Positions 1 through 8,333 are shown, numbered from the stretch's first letter. The stretch is DNA of 41,905 nt from JBHENC01 sp051000345 (GCA_051000345.1 JBPCOJ010000123.1:1-41905), one strand, 5' to 3'. Numbers and translations are program-made. Notes: generated by a model from the sequence alone, not told the origin.

Positions 1-2
1 TG

Positions 3-71
3 GTGCGATGCGCGGTCTTGAACCGGATGACGCACTTGGGGATGCCCGACAGCTATCAGGTCGCGGCCTAA
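3..71 (+). CDS. Possible 3' end of a truncated coding region at the left edge
   Basis: From base 3 a reading frame is open to a TAA stop at 69-71 and ends in ...LGMPDSYQVAA, which reads like a natural protein C-terminus. Another frame is also open for much of this stretch, so the coding call is weak. I do not recognise a family in 22 residues. Bases 72-171, between this stop and the next gene, hold no clear promoter or hairpin. Confidence 0.25.
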   Translation: MRCAVLNRMTHLGMPDSYQVAA

Positions 72-171
72 GTGTGGTGCAGTAGTGGGGACAGTGACGC
101 TCATTTTCTATTTATGCAACAAAGCCAGCAAGAACTAGCATTCGGCATCTGGTATCCCACCTCTATCTTGA

Positions 172-1308
172 ATGGATAATTTGACGCACTCGCTGGTCGG
201 CCTCGTCATTGCTAAAGCGGGGCTGGAGCGTGCGTCGCCAGCCGCCACAACTGTCTGCATCATCGCCGCCAACGCGCCCGACGCGGACATCCTGACAGCC
301 TTTCGAGGTTCTTGGACATATCTGCATAATCATCGCGGACTGACGCACTCAATCGTCGGCACGCTCTTGCTCGCATTCCTTATTCCGCTGGCGTGCTGGG
401 CAGGCGACAGATTGCTTGCATCCATTCGACATAAACCGCCGCGCGTGATTTTTCGCGGAGTGCTGCTTGCTTCGCTCGTGGCGAGTGCGACGCATCCGCT
501 GCTCGATTGGACAAATAATTACGGCGTGCGCCCGCTTCTTCCTTGGAGCAGTGAATGGTTCTACGGCGATCTGGTTTTTATCGTTGACCCTTGGCTATGG
601 TTGAGCCTCGGCGGCGCGGCGTTTCTGTTGACGGCGAACACGAAGTGGCGCGTCGCAGCATGGGCGGCGCTCGCCATGATTATCACGGCGGCGATGTACG
701 CTTTGCCCGCGCGCTCTGAAACTGCATACCCGTTTGCTTCGCGCGTGCTCTGGCTCGCGGGCATTGCCGGACTCGTCTTTGCTCACCGCGCGCATCTCGC
801 GCGCCGGTATGGAGCAGGCATCGCCGCCGTCGCGCTCGCGTTGATGGTCGTTTACTGGGGCGCGCTGTCGGTATTGCATCAACGCGCGCTGGCGCAGGCG
901 GGAATCGTTGCGGCGAGCATCGCAGCACAAAACAACGAAACGATCATGCGGCTGGCGGCGATGCCGACGCTTGCTAATCCTTTGCACTGGCGCTCTGTAG
1001 TAGAAACGAATCGGGCGATGTTTCGCTTCGAGTTGACGCTTGGCGAAAGAAACGTGAATGACGTTGCGCGTGAAGTCATACGTTATGAAAAGCCGCTTGG
1101 CAATGAAGCGGCGCTCATTCGTCACGCGGAAGAGGATAAACGCGCGGCGATTCTGCTCGACTTCGCGCGCTTTCCCGTCGCACGCGTCGAAGGCGATTGC
1201 CGGAGCGGAGCGTTCGTGCAATTCGCTGACTTACGCTACACTGAACCCGGCTCAAGCGGGCGCGGAAATTCCTCTCTGCAGGTTCCCGTTTCATGCGCGC
1301 CGCAATAG
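172..1308 (+). CDS. YdjM-like membrane-bound metal-dependent hydrolase
   Basis: This 378-residue integral membrane protein fits the YdjM / LexA-binding inner-membrane metal-dependent hydrolase family (PF04307 type). The N-terminal third carries the family signature: MDNLTHSLVG at the start, a DAD acidic pair near residue 38, HRGLTHS near residues 54-60 and HPLLDWTNNYG near 108-118. The His and Asp residues are the presumed metal ligands. Several hydrophobic segments follow up to about residue 240, and the C-terminal ~130 residues are soluble. The ATG at 172 is favoured because the family motif begins at once, although no good Shine-Dalgarno precedes it. The physiological substrate of this family is not established. 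The next gene starts 16 bases downstream on the same strand, so the two are probably co-transcribed. Confidence 0.8.
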   Translation: MDNLTHSLVGLVIAKAGLERASPAATTVCIIAANAPDADILTAFRGSWTYLHNHRGLTHSIVGTLLLAFLIPLACWAGDRLLASIRHKPPRVIFRGVLLASLVASATHPLLDWTNNYGVRPLLPWSSEWFYGDLVFIVDPWLWLSLGGAAFLLTANTKWRVAAWAALAMIITAAMYALPARSETAYPFASRVLWLAGIAGLVFAHRAHLARRYGAGIAAVALALMVVYWGALSVLHQRALAQAGIVAASIAAQNNETIMRLAAMPTLANPLHWRSVVETNRAMFRFELTLGERNVNDVAREVIRYEKPLGNEAALIRHAEEDKRAAILLDFARFPVARVEGDCRSGAFVQFADLRYTEPGSSGRGNSSLQVPVSCAPQ

Positions 1309-1324
1309 ATTTTGGAAGAAGCAA

Positions 1325-2803
1325 ATGAACGAAACCACGCGCACGGAAAAGGAAGGCGAAGAAAGCGGAGTCTCGAAAGATGGTTTGTCTTCGCTTCACA
1401 CTTCCGGACAATTACTTATTCCCACGCGCGGCAAACGGCAAACGCTCGCCAGCGTGCGCGTTTCGTTCGGCGGCTATCTTTCCGCCGCGTTTGTTTTAAC
1501 CTTTGCCGCCTTCATTCTGATTCAAGCCGAGAGAGACGCGGCGGCGCTCGCATTATTGTGCTGCGCATGGCTTATCCTTCCCGTCTTCGCCTTCCTCGAA
1601 CGCGTAAAGTTCGACGGTCAAACTTTATTTCGCAGCGGCCTCGTCGCGCTTCTTCACAAGCGCCTCACAAAACAAGCCCTCGAACTTAAAATCGACGACA
1701 TCGAGCGGATTGAAACAAACGCCGTGCGAACTTTGCGGCGCGGCGGGCGCGTGCGTTATCGCTATCGTAGCGAAGTGTCCGGCAACGATTTGCGGTTCGC
1801 GTTTGCTTCCGGCGGAAAGCAGTACAGGCTAATGGCGCGTCATCTTTTTTCGCTCGTCGGCGACGACAAACTCGACGCGCGCACGACTGAACTACGCGAT
1901 TATGTCGTTGACAAAAAAACACTGAACGAAGCGCACCGTGCTTTGCGCGTGGCAACGGATGAAGTGCTTGAAAACGCCGTCGAAGATTTCACACATACCG
2001 GAAAAAATTCTGCGCAGCAGCGCCGTCGCCTCACTGTTCATGAACACGCTTCGCCGGATGATGTCGAGCGCGGGCATCTGTTGCGTCGCGCCGGAAACGA
2101 ACTGCGCATCGCCGGACGCTTGCGCGAAGCCGCCGAAGCCTTTCGCCGCGCGCTGCTGGTCGATTCGCGCGATGCTTCCTTGATTTACGAATGGGCGCGG
2201 CTACTTCGCTCGCAGGCGAGTGCCAAACGCGACGCACGGCTGCTCGCCCGCTCGCGCGCGGGCTTGTGGCTTGCCGCCAAGCGCTCTGGAAACGATGCCG
2301 CGCTTTTGTCTCGCATCGGCGAAAGCTTTCTGGAAGCGGGCGATATACGGCGCGCCACACACGCTTTTCGTCGCGCGCTGCAAAACGAAGACGCGCATAT
2401 TTACCGCGCCGAATTAGGACTCGCGGACATCGCCCTGCGCACAGGAAAATTGGCGCATGTCGTGCATCACTACGGCGGCGCATCGCGTGTTGCGAAAGAC
2501 CGCGCGGCGGAACGCTTCGCCCTGCGTGAAGCGGATTACTACGCGCGGCTCAACAGCGACGACCATTATCTCGCGCTCGAACTGCGCCGCATTAATTGGC
2601 TGCAGCATCTGCAACGCGCGCGCAGCATCGCCGCGCGCCTGACCTTCACAGGCATCGGCCTCGCCGTCATCGGCGCAAACATTGACGAAGCCATACGCGT
2701 CACGGGGTGGTCGCTCGCATCCTCCGCGCTCCTCGCATGGCTCTGCGCCATCTTCGCCGAAAAGTTCTTCACACACAGACGCGCCGCACACCACGCCGAA
2801 TAA
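1325..2803 (+). CDS. TPR-repeat membrane protein
   Basis: This 492-residue protein is read from the ATG at 1325, which has GGAAG about 7 bases upstream. The same frame is open further upstream, but that would overlap the preceding gene by 250 bases, so the internal ATG is preferred. Two hydrophobic segments lie near residues 50-100 (VSFGGYLSAAFVLTFAAF and a second helix). A soluble middle of repeated 34-residue helical hairpins follows, for example LRIAGRLREAAEAFRRAL and SFLEAGDIRRATHAFRRAL, typical of TPR repeats. One or two hydrophobic helices close the protein. TPR domains mediate protein-protein contacts, but the partner cannot be read from the sequence. The gene follows the YdjM-like gene closely and may share its transcript. 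Confidence 0.65.
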   Translation: MNETTRTEKEGEESGVSKDGLSSLHTSGQLLIPTRGKRQTLASVRVSFGGYLSAAFVLTFAAFILIQAERDAAALALLCCAWLILPVFAFLERVKFDGQTLFRSGLVALLHKRLTKQALELKIDDIERIETNAVRTLRRGGRVRYRYRSEVSGNDLRFAFASGGKQYRLMARHLFSLVGDDKLDARTTELRDYVVDKKTLNEAHRALRVATDEVLENAVEDFTHTGKNSAQQRRRLTVHEHASPDDVERGHLLRRAGNELRIAGRLREAAEAFRRALLVDSRDASLIYEWARLLRSQASAKRDARLLARSRAGLWLAAKRSGNDAALLSRIGESFLEAGDIRRATHAFRRALQNEDAHIYRAELGLADIALRTGKLAHVVHHYGGASRVAKDRAAERFALREADYYARLNSDDHYLALELRRINWLQHLQRARSIAARLTFTGIGLAVIGANIDEAIRVTGWSLASSALLAWLCAIFAEKFFTHRRAAHHAE

Positions 2804-2878
2804 CATCCTGTTGGGTGGAACAAATTCGCGTTTTCGGTGTCCAAAGAATATCAAATTTTTTCTACAAACAGAGTTGAG

Positions 2879-3595
2879 ATGAAAAAGTACATTCTTCGTT
2901 TGCTTGTTGCTATTCTCGCTTTTTCTATTGGCACAGCGACTATTTACTTCTTCGCGTGGGATAAAATAAAAACTATAAATCCTTATAGGACAACCCATTC
3001 TTCTGAAAACAATAGCCCGTATTCTATTCTTGAAGGTAAAACCGTCCGAATGAAACCTTACGGTGCGACATTTGACATACCCGAAAGCTGGCTTGTGCCA
3101 AACCCTGTACCTGAACCTGCGAAAAATCTTTACTTAAGTTGGGATGAATTGAACTATTTGTACTGGAACGACGGCGGTGATGCGGAAGAAGCACAAGTTA
3201 TTAATTCCGTTCTTTCATTTAAAAACTGCGCGGCTCATGTTGGAGATAGAGGTTGGGGGAATTATTTGTGGAATGACTTGCAAGCTAGAGTTTATGTTAC
3301 AGATTTAACGCCAGAAAAAATTGCTGCCAGAATTGAAAACCAAGGACGGGATGAAGCCTCTCATGTTTTTGAACGCGCCTCTGTAATTTCCGGCAATCAC
3401 GGAGAGTGGGAGAAGCGAACACTGGATATTTTAGATGCGCCTGCATATTCCGATTTTAGTCTGGATAAGAACTTAGATTTTTATTATCGTTCTTTCGGTA
3501 ACAAAACAGTTGTTTTCGTTTTCCTACATGCCGGAGGATTTGATGAAACTATTAACGGAATTCTAAACTCATTCATGTGGTCAAATGAAACTTGA
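2879..3595 (+). CDS. Hypothetical protein with an N-terminal membrane anchor, AT-rich
   Basis: I do not recognise this 238-residue protein. It starts at the ATG at 2879 with MKKYILRLLVAILAFSIG, a positively charged N-terminus followed by one hydrophobic helix, so it is either exported or anchored with the bulk outside the cytoplasm. An upstream in-frame ATG at 2837 would put 14 polar residues before this helix and is less likely. The body is rich in aromatic and acidic residues (for example YLSWDELNYLYWND) and has a single visible Cys. Base composition is clearly more AT-rich, with many TTT/AAT/GAA codons, than the GCGC-rich neighbours. This suggests a foreign or fast-evolving gene. It is the last gene before a strong terminator. 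Confidence 0.6.
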   Translation: MKKYILRLLVAILAFSIGTATIYFFAWDKIKTINPYRTTHSSENNSPYSILEGKTVRMKPYGATFDIPESWLVPNPVPEPAKNLYLSWDELNYLYWNDGGDAEEAQVINSVLSFKNCAAHVGDRGWGNYLWNDLQARVYVTDLTPEKIAARIENQGRDEASHVFERASVISGNHGEWEKRTLDILDAPAYSDFSLDKNLDFYYRSFGNKTVVFVFLHAGGFDETINGILNSFMWSNET

Positions 3596-3674
3596 GGGAC
3601 GCCGATGTTCCGCCTAGAAACAAGTTGAATAGTCATAGATAAGCGCAGGTTGATGTTCAGTGCTTCCCTAAAAC

Positions 3675-3718
3675 AAATAGCCAGCGCCGTTGGGAATAAA
3701 CAACGGCGCTGGCTATTT
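3675..3718. terminator. Bidirectional intrinsic terminator, 18-bp perfect stem
   Basis: Bases 3675-3692 and 3701-3718 form a perfect 18-bp inverted repeat (AAATAGCCAGCGCCGTTG and its complement) around an 8-base loop. On the + strand the stem is followed by TTTTGTT, on the - strand by TTTGTTTT. It lies between the convergent ends at 3595 (+) and 3742 (-) and can stop both. Confidence 0.9.
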
Positions 3719-3741
3719 TGTTCAAGGCTTCCGCGTGCTTT

Positions 3742-4977
3742 TTACATTTCAGGTGCGGGCTTTTTGGTGCGCGGCGTTGCGGGTTTCTTAGCCGTGGTGC
3801 GGCGCGTGTTTTGGGTCTGTGTCTCTGCGTCGCGTTTCGTGGTTTTGGTTTTCTTCGCCGACGGTTCCATCACTGAATCAACGATGTCGGAAACGGCGGT
3901 GGCGGCTTGATCGACGAGGTGGCCGACGCCTGTGATGATTTCAGCGCCCAAGTCGCGTATGGGTTCGGGAACGATTGTGCGTGCCGCCTGTTCTGCGGCG
4001 GAAGCAACGGCGGCGAGAGCTTGCGCGGGTTCTGCCGCTTCCGGGTTTAGAAATGCGTCCCAGCGATGGCGCGTCTGCGTGGTTTGCGGTTCGGCGAGGC
4101 GTTTGAAGACCATGTCGGTGACGGCGTTCGTGACCCAGTTATGATAAAACTCGCCGACGGAGTGCAAGTCTGCGTCCGGCGCAGGGTTCATAAAATCTAT
4201 CGCGTAAGGCACGCCGTCTTTGATCGCAAACTCGACTGTGTTGATGTCGTAGCCGAGCGCGCGGCAAATCGTTCGCACGTCGTTCGTCACGCGTTCCGCT
4301 AATTCCGCCGTCAGGTAATTAGGATTGTTGATGTACTGCTCACCCGACAAATAAGCTTTGCGCGGATCGTAGGGCATAATCATTACGTCTTCCTGCCCTA
4401 TGCAGTAGCAGCGCACGAATTGATCGAAGTCTATGAACTCCTGAAGCGTCATGCAAAGCGTTCCCGTTTGATCGTACTCGTGCCAGAGTTGCTCCATCGA
4501 ATCAACGCGCGAAACATTTTTCCAGCCGCCGCCGTCAAACGGTTTCATAATGGCGGGCAAGCCGACGTAATCCACCACGGCCTGCCAGTCGAGCGGGAAT
4601 TCTAGGTTGCGCAAGCTCTCGCTGGTGACGCCTTTGATATACGCTCTTTGAGGCAGCAGCACAGTCTTCGGAATGGCGACGCCCATTTTGGCGGCAAGCG
4701 CGAAGTTGAAAAATTTATCGTCGGCAGCCCACCAGAAAGGATTGCTGATAACCTTCGTGCCTTCGAGCGCGAGGCGTTTCATCGACGCTCTGTAAAAGGG
4801 AACTTCATGCGAAATGCGATCAATCACCAGATCGTATTGGCGCGGTTCGTCGAGACGCACACCGCCGAGTGTTATAAATTCCGCAACGACCTCTCCTTGC
4901 CCGCGCTCGTTAATACTTTTAATCAATGCTTCGGGAAACGATTCTTCGCGCCCGACCAGAATGCCGACTTTTTTCAT
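3742..4977 (-). CDS. RimK-like ATP-grasp ligase with basic Ala/Lys/Pro tail
   Basis: This 411-residue protein is an ATP-grasp enzyme of the RimK/glutathione-synthetase type. Such enzymes join a carboxylate to an amine or thiol through an acyl-phosphate. Residues 1-75 form a pre-ATP-grasp Rossmann-like lobe (MKKVGILVGREESFPEAL). The linker NPFWWAADDKFFNFALA is at about 79-95, the ATP-binding lysine is in PAIMKPFDGGGWKN (141-154), and LQEFIDFDQFVRCY is at 178-191. The metal-binding C-terminal segment FAIKDGVPYAIDFMNPAPDAD spans about 250-270. After residue 310 the fold ends and a helical Ala-rich segment leads into a Lys/Thr/Pro tail (about 373-411) like histone tails. GAAGGAAGGA precedes the ATG by about ten bases. 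The substrate is unknown. Two other amidoligases and a glutamine amidotransferase lie within 11 kb. Confidence 0.8.
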   Translation of the reverse strand: MKKVGILVGREESFPEALIKSINERGQGEVVAEFITLGGVRLDEPRQYDLVIDRISHEVPFYRASMKRLALEGTKVISNPFWWAADDKFFNFALAAKMGVAIPKTVLLPQRAYIKGVTSESLRNLEFPLDWQAVVDYVGLPAIMKPFDGGGWKNVSRVDSMEQLWHEYDQTGTLCMTLQEFIDFDQFVRCYCIGQEDVMIMPYDPRKAYLSGEQYINNPNYLTAELAERVTNDVRTICRALGYDINTVEFAIKDGVPYAIDFMNPAPDADLHSVGEFYHNWVTNAVTDMVFKRLAEPQTTQTRHRWDAFLNPEAAEPAQALAAVASAAEQAARTIVPEPIRDLGAEIITGVGHLVDQAATAVSDIVDSVMEPSAKKTKTTKRDAETQTQNTRRTTAKKPATPRTKKPAPEM

Positions 4978-5293
4978 CGTTTGATAATCCTTCCTTCAAG
5001 CGCGTGACAGGCACGCGATTTATTTTCTGTTTTGTATAGAAAACGCTTTTAGTGCTATTCAAAACCGTGAACTTTACCGCCGCCCGCCGCTCGTTGTCAA
5101 CGCCTGTTCGTTGTCCGGGCATCCGTTATTGATAGCTAGTGCATCCAAAACCTTGCTCTGTTTATATGCAGACAAAGCGCGTAACTCTTTTGTCCCGGCT
5201 GTGTTACAATCAACCAAACGAAGTTGCACGTATTCCTTGCGCGCCTTGCGCGCGCTTAAGTTACAAAGAGCTTGTTTTAAGGAGAGTTTTCCT
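4978..5293. other. Divergent intergenic region between the ATP-grasp and LolA-like genes
   Basis: This 316-bp spacer separates divergent starts at 4977 (-) and 5294 (+). It holds one credible promoter for the - strand gene (5071-5100). On the + strand TACAAT at 5205-5210 could be a -10 box, but no matching -35 box is evident. No open frame here has coding character, and no riboswitch or RNA gene was recognised. Confidence 0.5.
5071..5100 (-). promoter_or_regulatory. Sigma-70-like promoter for the RimK-like ATP-grasp gene
   Basis: On the - strand a perfect TTGACA (-35, bases 5095-5100) is followed after 18 bases by TAAAGT (-10, bases 5071-5076). Transcription would start near 5064, leaving a leader of about 85 bases before the ATG at 4977. 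Confidence 0.45.
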
Positions 5294-6151
5294 GTGTTTC
5301 GACGCATCATTTTATCGATTCTCGCGCTGGCAGTGCTGCTCGGCAGCGTTCCTTTCTTGTCACATAGCCATGTTGTGCGCGCTGACGACAAAAAGAAAAA
5401 GGCCGATGACAAAAACAAAAAAGAGGCCGTGCTGACTGCCGATCAGATCGCTGAATCCGTCATCTTTATTTACAGCAATCGTTTGGGACGCGCCGTTTTG
5501 GAACAGGTGCGCCGCAACGGTGTCGAGCGCGGGCGCGTAACGCGTCTCGGCGCTGACGGGCGCACGGAAGACGCCACGTATGAGCGCCGCTTCGTGCGCG
5601 GCGAAAACTCTGCCAAAGACAAGATTCGTCTCGACCAGAAATTGCCTTCCGCAGAATACTCCCTTGTTTACGGCAGCGGGCGCACATTCGGCATCGTCAA
5701 CGGCTCGCAATTTGAACCGCGACGCACCGCGACCAGTGATTTTCTCTCGCAGCAGTGGCACGGGATCGACGCGCTTTTGCGTTACAAGGAAAACGGCTCG
5801 GCCTTAAAACTAATTGGCAAGGATATACAGCAGGGCGTCGATTTTTATGTGCTCGAGGTGACCGACAAGGAAAAGCGCAGCACTCGCTATTACATCAGCA
5901 CGAAAACCCTGCGCGTCATGCGGCTCGATTACGAAGAGCCTGCGGCAGAGGGCAGCGCCACCCCGCTCGTTAAATACATGCGCAAGTTTTACGATTACCG
6001 CGCCACGCAGAATACGCTCGTGCCGTATCGCTCCGTGCTTTACGAGGACGGAAAGCAAACACAGGAATCGCATGTTCTGAGCGTGCTCTACGGCATTAAG
6101 ATGGACGATTCGTATTTTCAGGGGCCGGATGCGCAGGCCAACGCCTCGTAG
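5294..6151 (+). CDS. Secreted LolA-like protein
   Basis: This 285-residue protein is read from a GTG at 5294 because AAGGAG (5279-5284) sits nine bases upstream and a signal peptide begins exactly there (FRRIILSILALAVLLGSVPF, cut probably before or near VRADDKKK). The frame is open upstream to 5111, but that part has no start signal. A Lys/Asp-rich linker follows the signal peptide. The rest has the beta-rich, amphipathic pattern of LolA/LolB-type periplasmic lipid-carrier folds, for example FYVLEVTDKEKRSTRYYIS followed by a strand ending in MRLDYEE. That resemblance is by pattern only and the ligand is unknown. A periplasmic role in envelope lipid or lipoprotein handling is an inference. It lies just upstream of an ECF sigma/anti-sigma pair. 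Confidence 0.6.
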   Translation: MFRRIILSILALAVLLGSVPFLSHSHVVRADDKKKKADDKNKKEAVLTADQIAESVIFIYSNRLGRAVLEQVRRNGVERGRVTRLGADGRTEDATYERRFVRGENSAKDKIRLDQKLPSAEYSLVYGSGRTFGIVNGSQFEPRRTATSDFLSQQWHGIDALLRYKENGSALKLIGKDIQQGVDFYVLEVTDKEKRSTRYYISTKTLRVMRLDYEEPAAEGSATPLVKYMRKFYDYRATQNTLVPYRSVLYEDGKQTQESHVLSVLYGIKMDDSYFQGPDAQANAS

Positions 6152-6212
6152 CTGCATTGCCCTTGCTTCGTCTTTCCAGATAGTTAGATACAGCAAAAAA
6201 TGGAAGACAAGG

Positions 6213-6237
6213 ATTGCCGCATTGTACCGGCGGCAAT
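6213..6237 (+). terminator. Possible terminator hairpin after the LolA-like gene
   Basis: ATTGCCGC (6213-6220) and GCGGCAAT (6230-6237) form a perfect 8-bp stem with a 9-base loop, about 60 bases after the stop at 6151. It is followed only by GGTCTTTAAT, so the U-tract is poor. An A6 run just upstream would serve as a U-tract in the opposite direction. Confidence 0.35.
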
Positions 6238-6264
6238 GGTCTTTAATAACGCTTCTTAATTTTG

Positions 6265-6290
6265 GGAACCGATATGCACTTCGCGCGTTT
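6265..6290 (+). promoter_or_regulatory. Candidate ECF-sigma promoter (GGAAC-N17-GTT)
   Basis: GGGAAC (6264-6269) is followed after 17 bases by GTTT (6287-6290). This matches the general GGAAC...GTT pattern recognised by SigR/SigH/SigE-type ECF factors. It lies about 150 bases upstream of the ECF sigma gene, which suggests autoregulation. The rest of the 6152-6445 spacer holds only a hairpin and no gene that I can support. Confidence 0.4.
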
Positions 6291-6445
6291 CAACACACAC
6301 GCGCTTCTGCTCCACGCGCGTTTCCGCGAGAATGGTATATACGCATGTCTGAATGCCGCTTGTCCACGCGGCTATGACGCTTTCCGGTTGATGTTGCAGG
6401 TTGAATCACGTTGTAAGCTTCAGGCTTCTGGTTCCGGCTAATGAG

Positions 6446-7129
6446 ATGAGCAGTACGCTAACCTCAATTGACGAATTGTATTTCGGCGCGGGCGCGTCGG
6501 ATGCCGTCGCCGTGCCGCTTCATGGCCTTGCGGCGGGGCAAACAATTACGAGCGAAGCGCTTTCCGATCATGCTTTGCTGGAAGCGACTCGCGCGGGCGA
6601 CGAAACCGCTTTTGCAGAAATCGTTCATCGCTACCGCAACCAGATAACCAACTACATTTATCGCATGACGAACGATTACGATGGCGCTGTCGATCTCGCG
6701 CAAGAAACGTTCGTGCGTGTTTACGGCGCGATGGAACGCTATCGCACGGACTATGCTTTCTCGACGTACATCTATCGCATCGCCACTAATCTTGCGATCA
6801 GCGAATTGCGCAAACGCAAGCGCCGCCGCCTTGTTTCGCTCACGGCGCTTTTCGGCGAGCGCGCGGAAACGGAAACATGCGAGTTCGATCCGCCGGATGC
6901 GCAGCCGCTGCAGGACATCACTTTGATTGAAAGAGAGCGCCGCACGGCAATCGCCAGCGCCATTGCGACGCTGCCGGAAAAATACCGCGCGCCGCTTGTG
7001 CTGCGAGATGTCGAAGGCAAAAGCTATCAGGAAATCGCCTGTATTCTGGAGATGAGCGAAGGCACCATCAAATCGCGCATCAGCCGCGCGCGAACATTTC
7101 TGCGCGACAAACTGCGCGCTTATTTATAA
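6446..7129 (+). CDS. ECF-family RNA polymerase sigma factor (RpoE-like)
   Basis: This 227-residue protein is a group 4 (ECF) sigma factor. Region 2 spans about residues 42-130: FAEIVHRYRNQITNYIYRMT, then YDGAVDLAQETFVRVY (the 2.2 core-binding helix) and STYIYRIATNLAISELRKRKRR (region 2.4/-10 recognition and a basic linker). Region 4 spans about 165-222: LPEKYRAPLVLRDVEGKSYQEIA and the helix-turn-helix EMSEGTIKSRISRARTFLR. The length is somewhat above the usual 160-200 because of about 40 N-terminal residues of low conservation. The start is ambiguous between TTG at 6401 and ATG at 6446. It directs polymerase to a stress or envelope regulon and is probably held inactive by the product of the next gene, 14 bases downstream. 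Confidence 0.92.
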   Translation: MSSTLTSIDELYFGAGASDAVAVPLHGLAAGQTITSEALSDHALLEATRAGDETAFAEIVHRYRNQITNYIYRMTNDYDGAVDLAQETFVRVYGAMERYRTDYAFSTYIYRIATNLAISELRKRKRRRLVSLTALFGERAETETCEFDPPDAQPLQDITLIERERRTAIASAIATLPEKYRAPLVLRDVEGKSYQEIACILEMSEGTIKSRISRARTFLRDKLRAYL

Positions 7130-7143
7130 ACAGCAGGAGCATT

Positions 7144-8184
7144 TTGTCTTCCATGAATTGCAGCGCATTTCGCAGTCATCTCGAAGAGCTTTCACCGGAT
7201 AGTGTCCTGCGCGGCGAAGTCCAGTCGCACGTTGCTGCCTGTCCAGCGTGCGCTGATTTCTATCACCAGCATTCGACTCTAAATAATTTGATTCAATCCA
7301 TTGATTGTGTCGCTGCGCCGCCTGATTTCAACCATAAATTAAATGCGCGCCTTAACCTTGCCCGTCACGCGCTCCCGTCGCCACGGTTTTTGTATTTGAA
7401 TTTCATTCCCGGCACCGCTTCGATTGCCTTCGCTTCCTTTTTTGTGCTCGCCGTGTGCGCCGCCGTGCTGCTCAAGGAAACGCAATCCGGCGACAACGCC
7501 GCGCCATCGCGCCGAGCGCAGCAAACACAAACTGTCGCCGTCCTCGCGGATTTCCCTGAATCTGCACAACCCGCGCCGCTTAATGATGTGCCTGTCAACA
7601 GACGAGACGGCTACACTAATATAGCCAGCGCTTCACCGAAGATTACCGCTATTTCTTCCCCGAAAAGATCGATTGATGGCAAATCCAAGTCAAACTTTGT
7701 TGATTTGAGAAGAGAAGCGGGCGCTCCTGAAAAGGACTCGAAGGCAATCGAGATTATCGCGCCGCAGACGAAGTCCGCTGTGTTCAGCTCCGGCGCAGCG
7801 CCGATTATCACGCGCCCTGCCGCAACGAGTTTAACCGACACACAGAATCCGTCCGGCAACTTGATTGAATCTCCGCAGGCAAAAGAATCAGTCGCCAATC
7901 CGTTTCTTGCGAGCGGCGTGGAAACAAAAACGCTCACCGCCCGACTCGCTAACGGTTACGGCACAAGCGGCGGTCTGTTCGTCGTTTCTGTGCAACCGCA
8001 AAGCGCAGCCTTTCGCGCAGGACTTCGCTCCGGCGATGTCATCGAAGCGGTAAATAATCAAGCGCCTTCCGGCGCGCGCTTGCCGCAAAATCTCAAAGAC
8101 GCGAACGGCCTCTCGCTCACCGTCGCGCGCGGCAATCAAAGACTTTCCATCATCATTCCGACACCGCAATCCACCCATCAATAA
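7144..8184 (+). CDS. Membrane anti-sigma factor with zinc finger and C-terminal PDZ domain
   Basis: This 346-residue protein has an N-terminal zinc-binding anti-sigma domain (ZAS/zf-HC2) with the HxxxCxxC signature at H29-C33-C36. One hydrophobic segment at about residues 91-110 would cross the inner membrane. A long disordered Ser/Ala/Lys-rich stretch runs from about 112 to 258. A C-terminal PDZ-like domain spans about 262-340, with GLFVVSVQPQSAAFRAGLRSGDVIEAVNN as its carboxylate-binding core (written as 262-340; key residues GLF and RSGDVI). It follows the ECF sigma gene by 14 bases with AGGAG at 7135-7139. Translation starts at TTG 7144 or ATG 7153. The likely job is to bind the sigma factor in the cytoplasm and release it when the extracytoplasmic PDZ domain senses a peptide or misfolded-protein signal. 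The PDZ is unusual in an anti-sigma factor. Confidence 0.8.
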   Translation: MSSMNCSAFRSHLEELSPDSVLRGEVQSHVAACPACADFYHQHSTLNNLIQSIDCVAAPPDFNHKLNARLNLARHALPSPRFLYLNFIPGTASIAFASFFVLAVCAAVLLKETQSGDNAAPSRRAQQTQTVAVLADFPESAQPAPLNDVPVNRRDGYTNIASASPKITAISSPKRSIDGKSKSNFVDLRREAGAPEKDSKAIEIIAPQTKSAVFSSGAAPIITRPAATSLTDTQNPSGNLIESPQAKESVANPFLASGVETKTLTARLANGYGTSGGLFVVSVQPQSAAFRAGLRSGDVIEAVNNQAPSGARLPQNLKDANGLSLTVARGNQRLSIIIPTPQSTHQ

Positions 8185-8230
8185 CTCCGCTGCCGCTTGC
8201 GCGGATGCGCCGCCCCGACTGTGAATCTGA

Positions 8231-8260
8231 CAGAGCATAAGACTCTGGCTGTCTTTCTTT
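8231..8260 (+). terminator. Weak terminator-like hairpin after the anti-sigma gene
   Basis: CAGAG (8231-8235) and CTCTG (8243-8247) form a short stem, followed by GCTGTCTTTCTTTG. The stem is only 5 bp, so read-through into the next gene is likely. Confidence 0.25.
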
Positions 8261-8333
8261 GTTCTGTGCTAAGCTATGCGCTTCCGAAGCTCGCTGCCTA
8301 AAATAATCACGTTGGGAGTCACACGCTGCTCCT

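Noticed and set aside
1058..1324. Upstream extension of the TPR protein frame
   Set aside because: It overlaps the YdjM-like gene by 250 bases and lacks a ribosome-binding site, while ATG 1325 has one.
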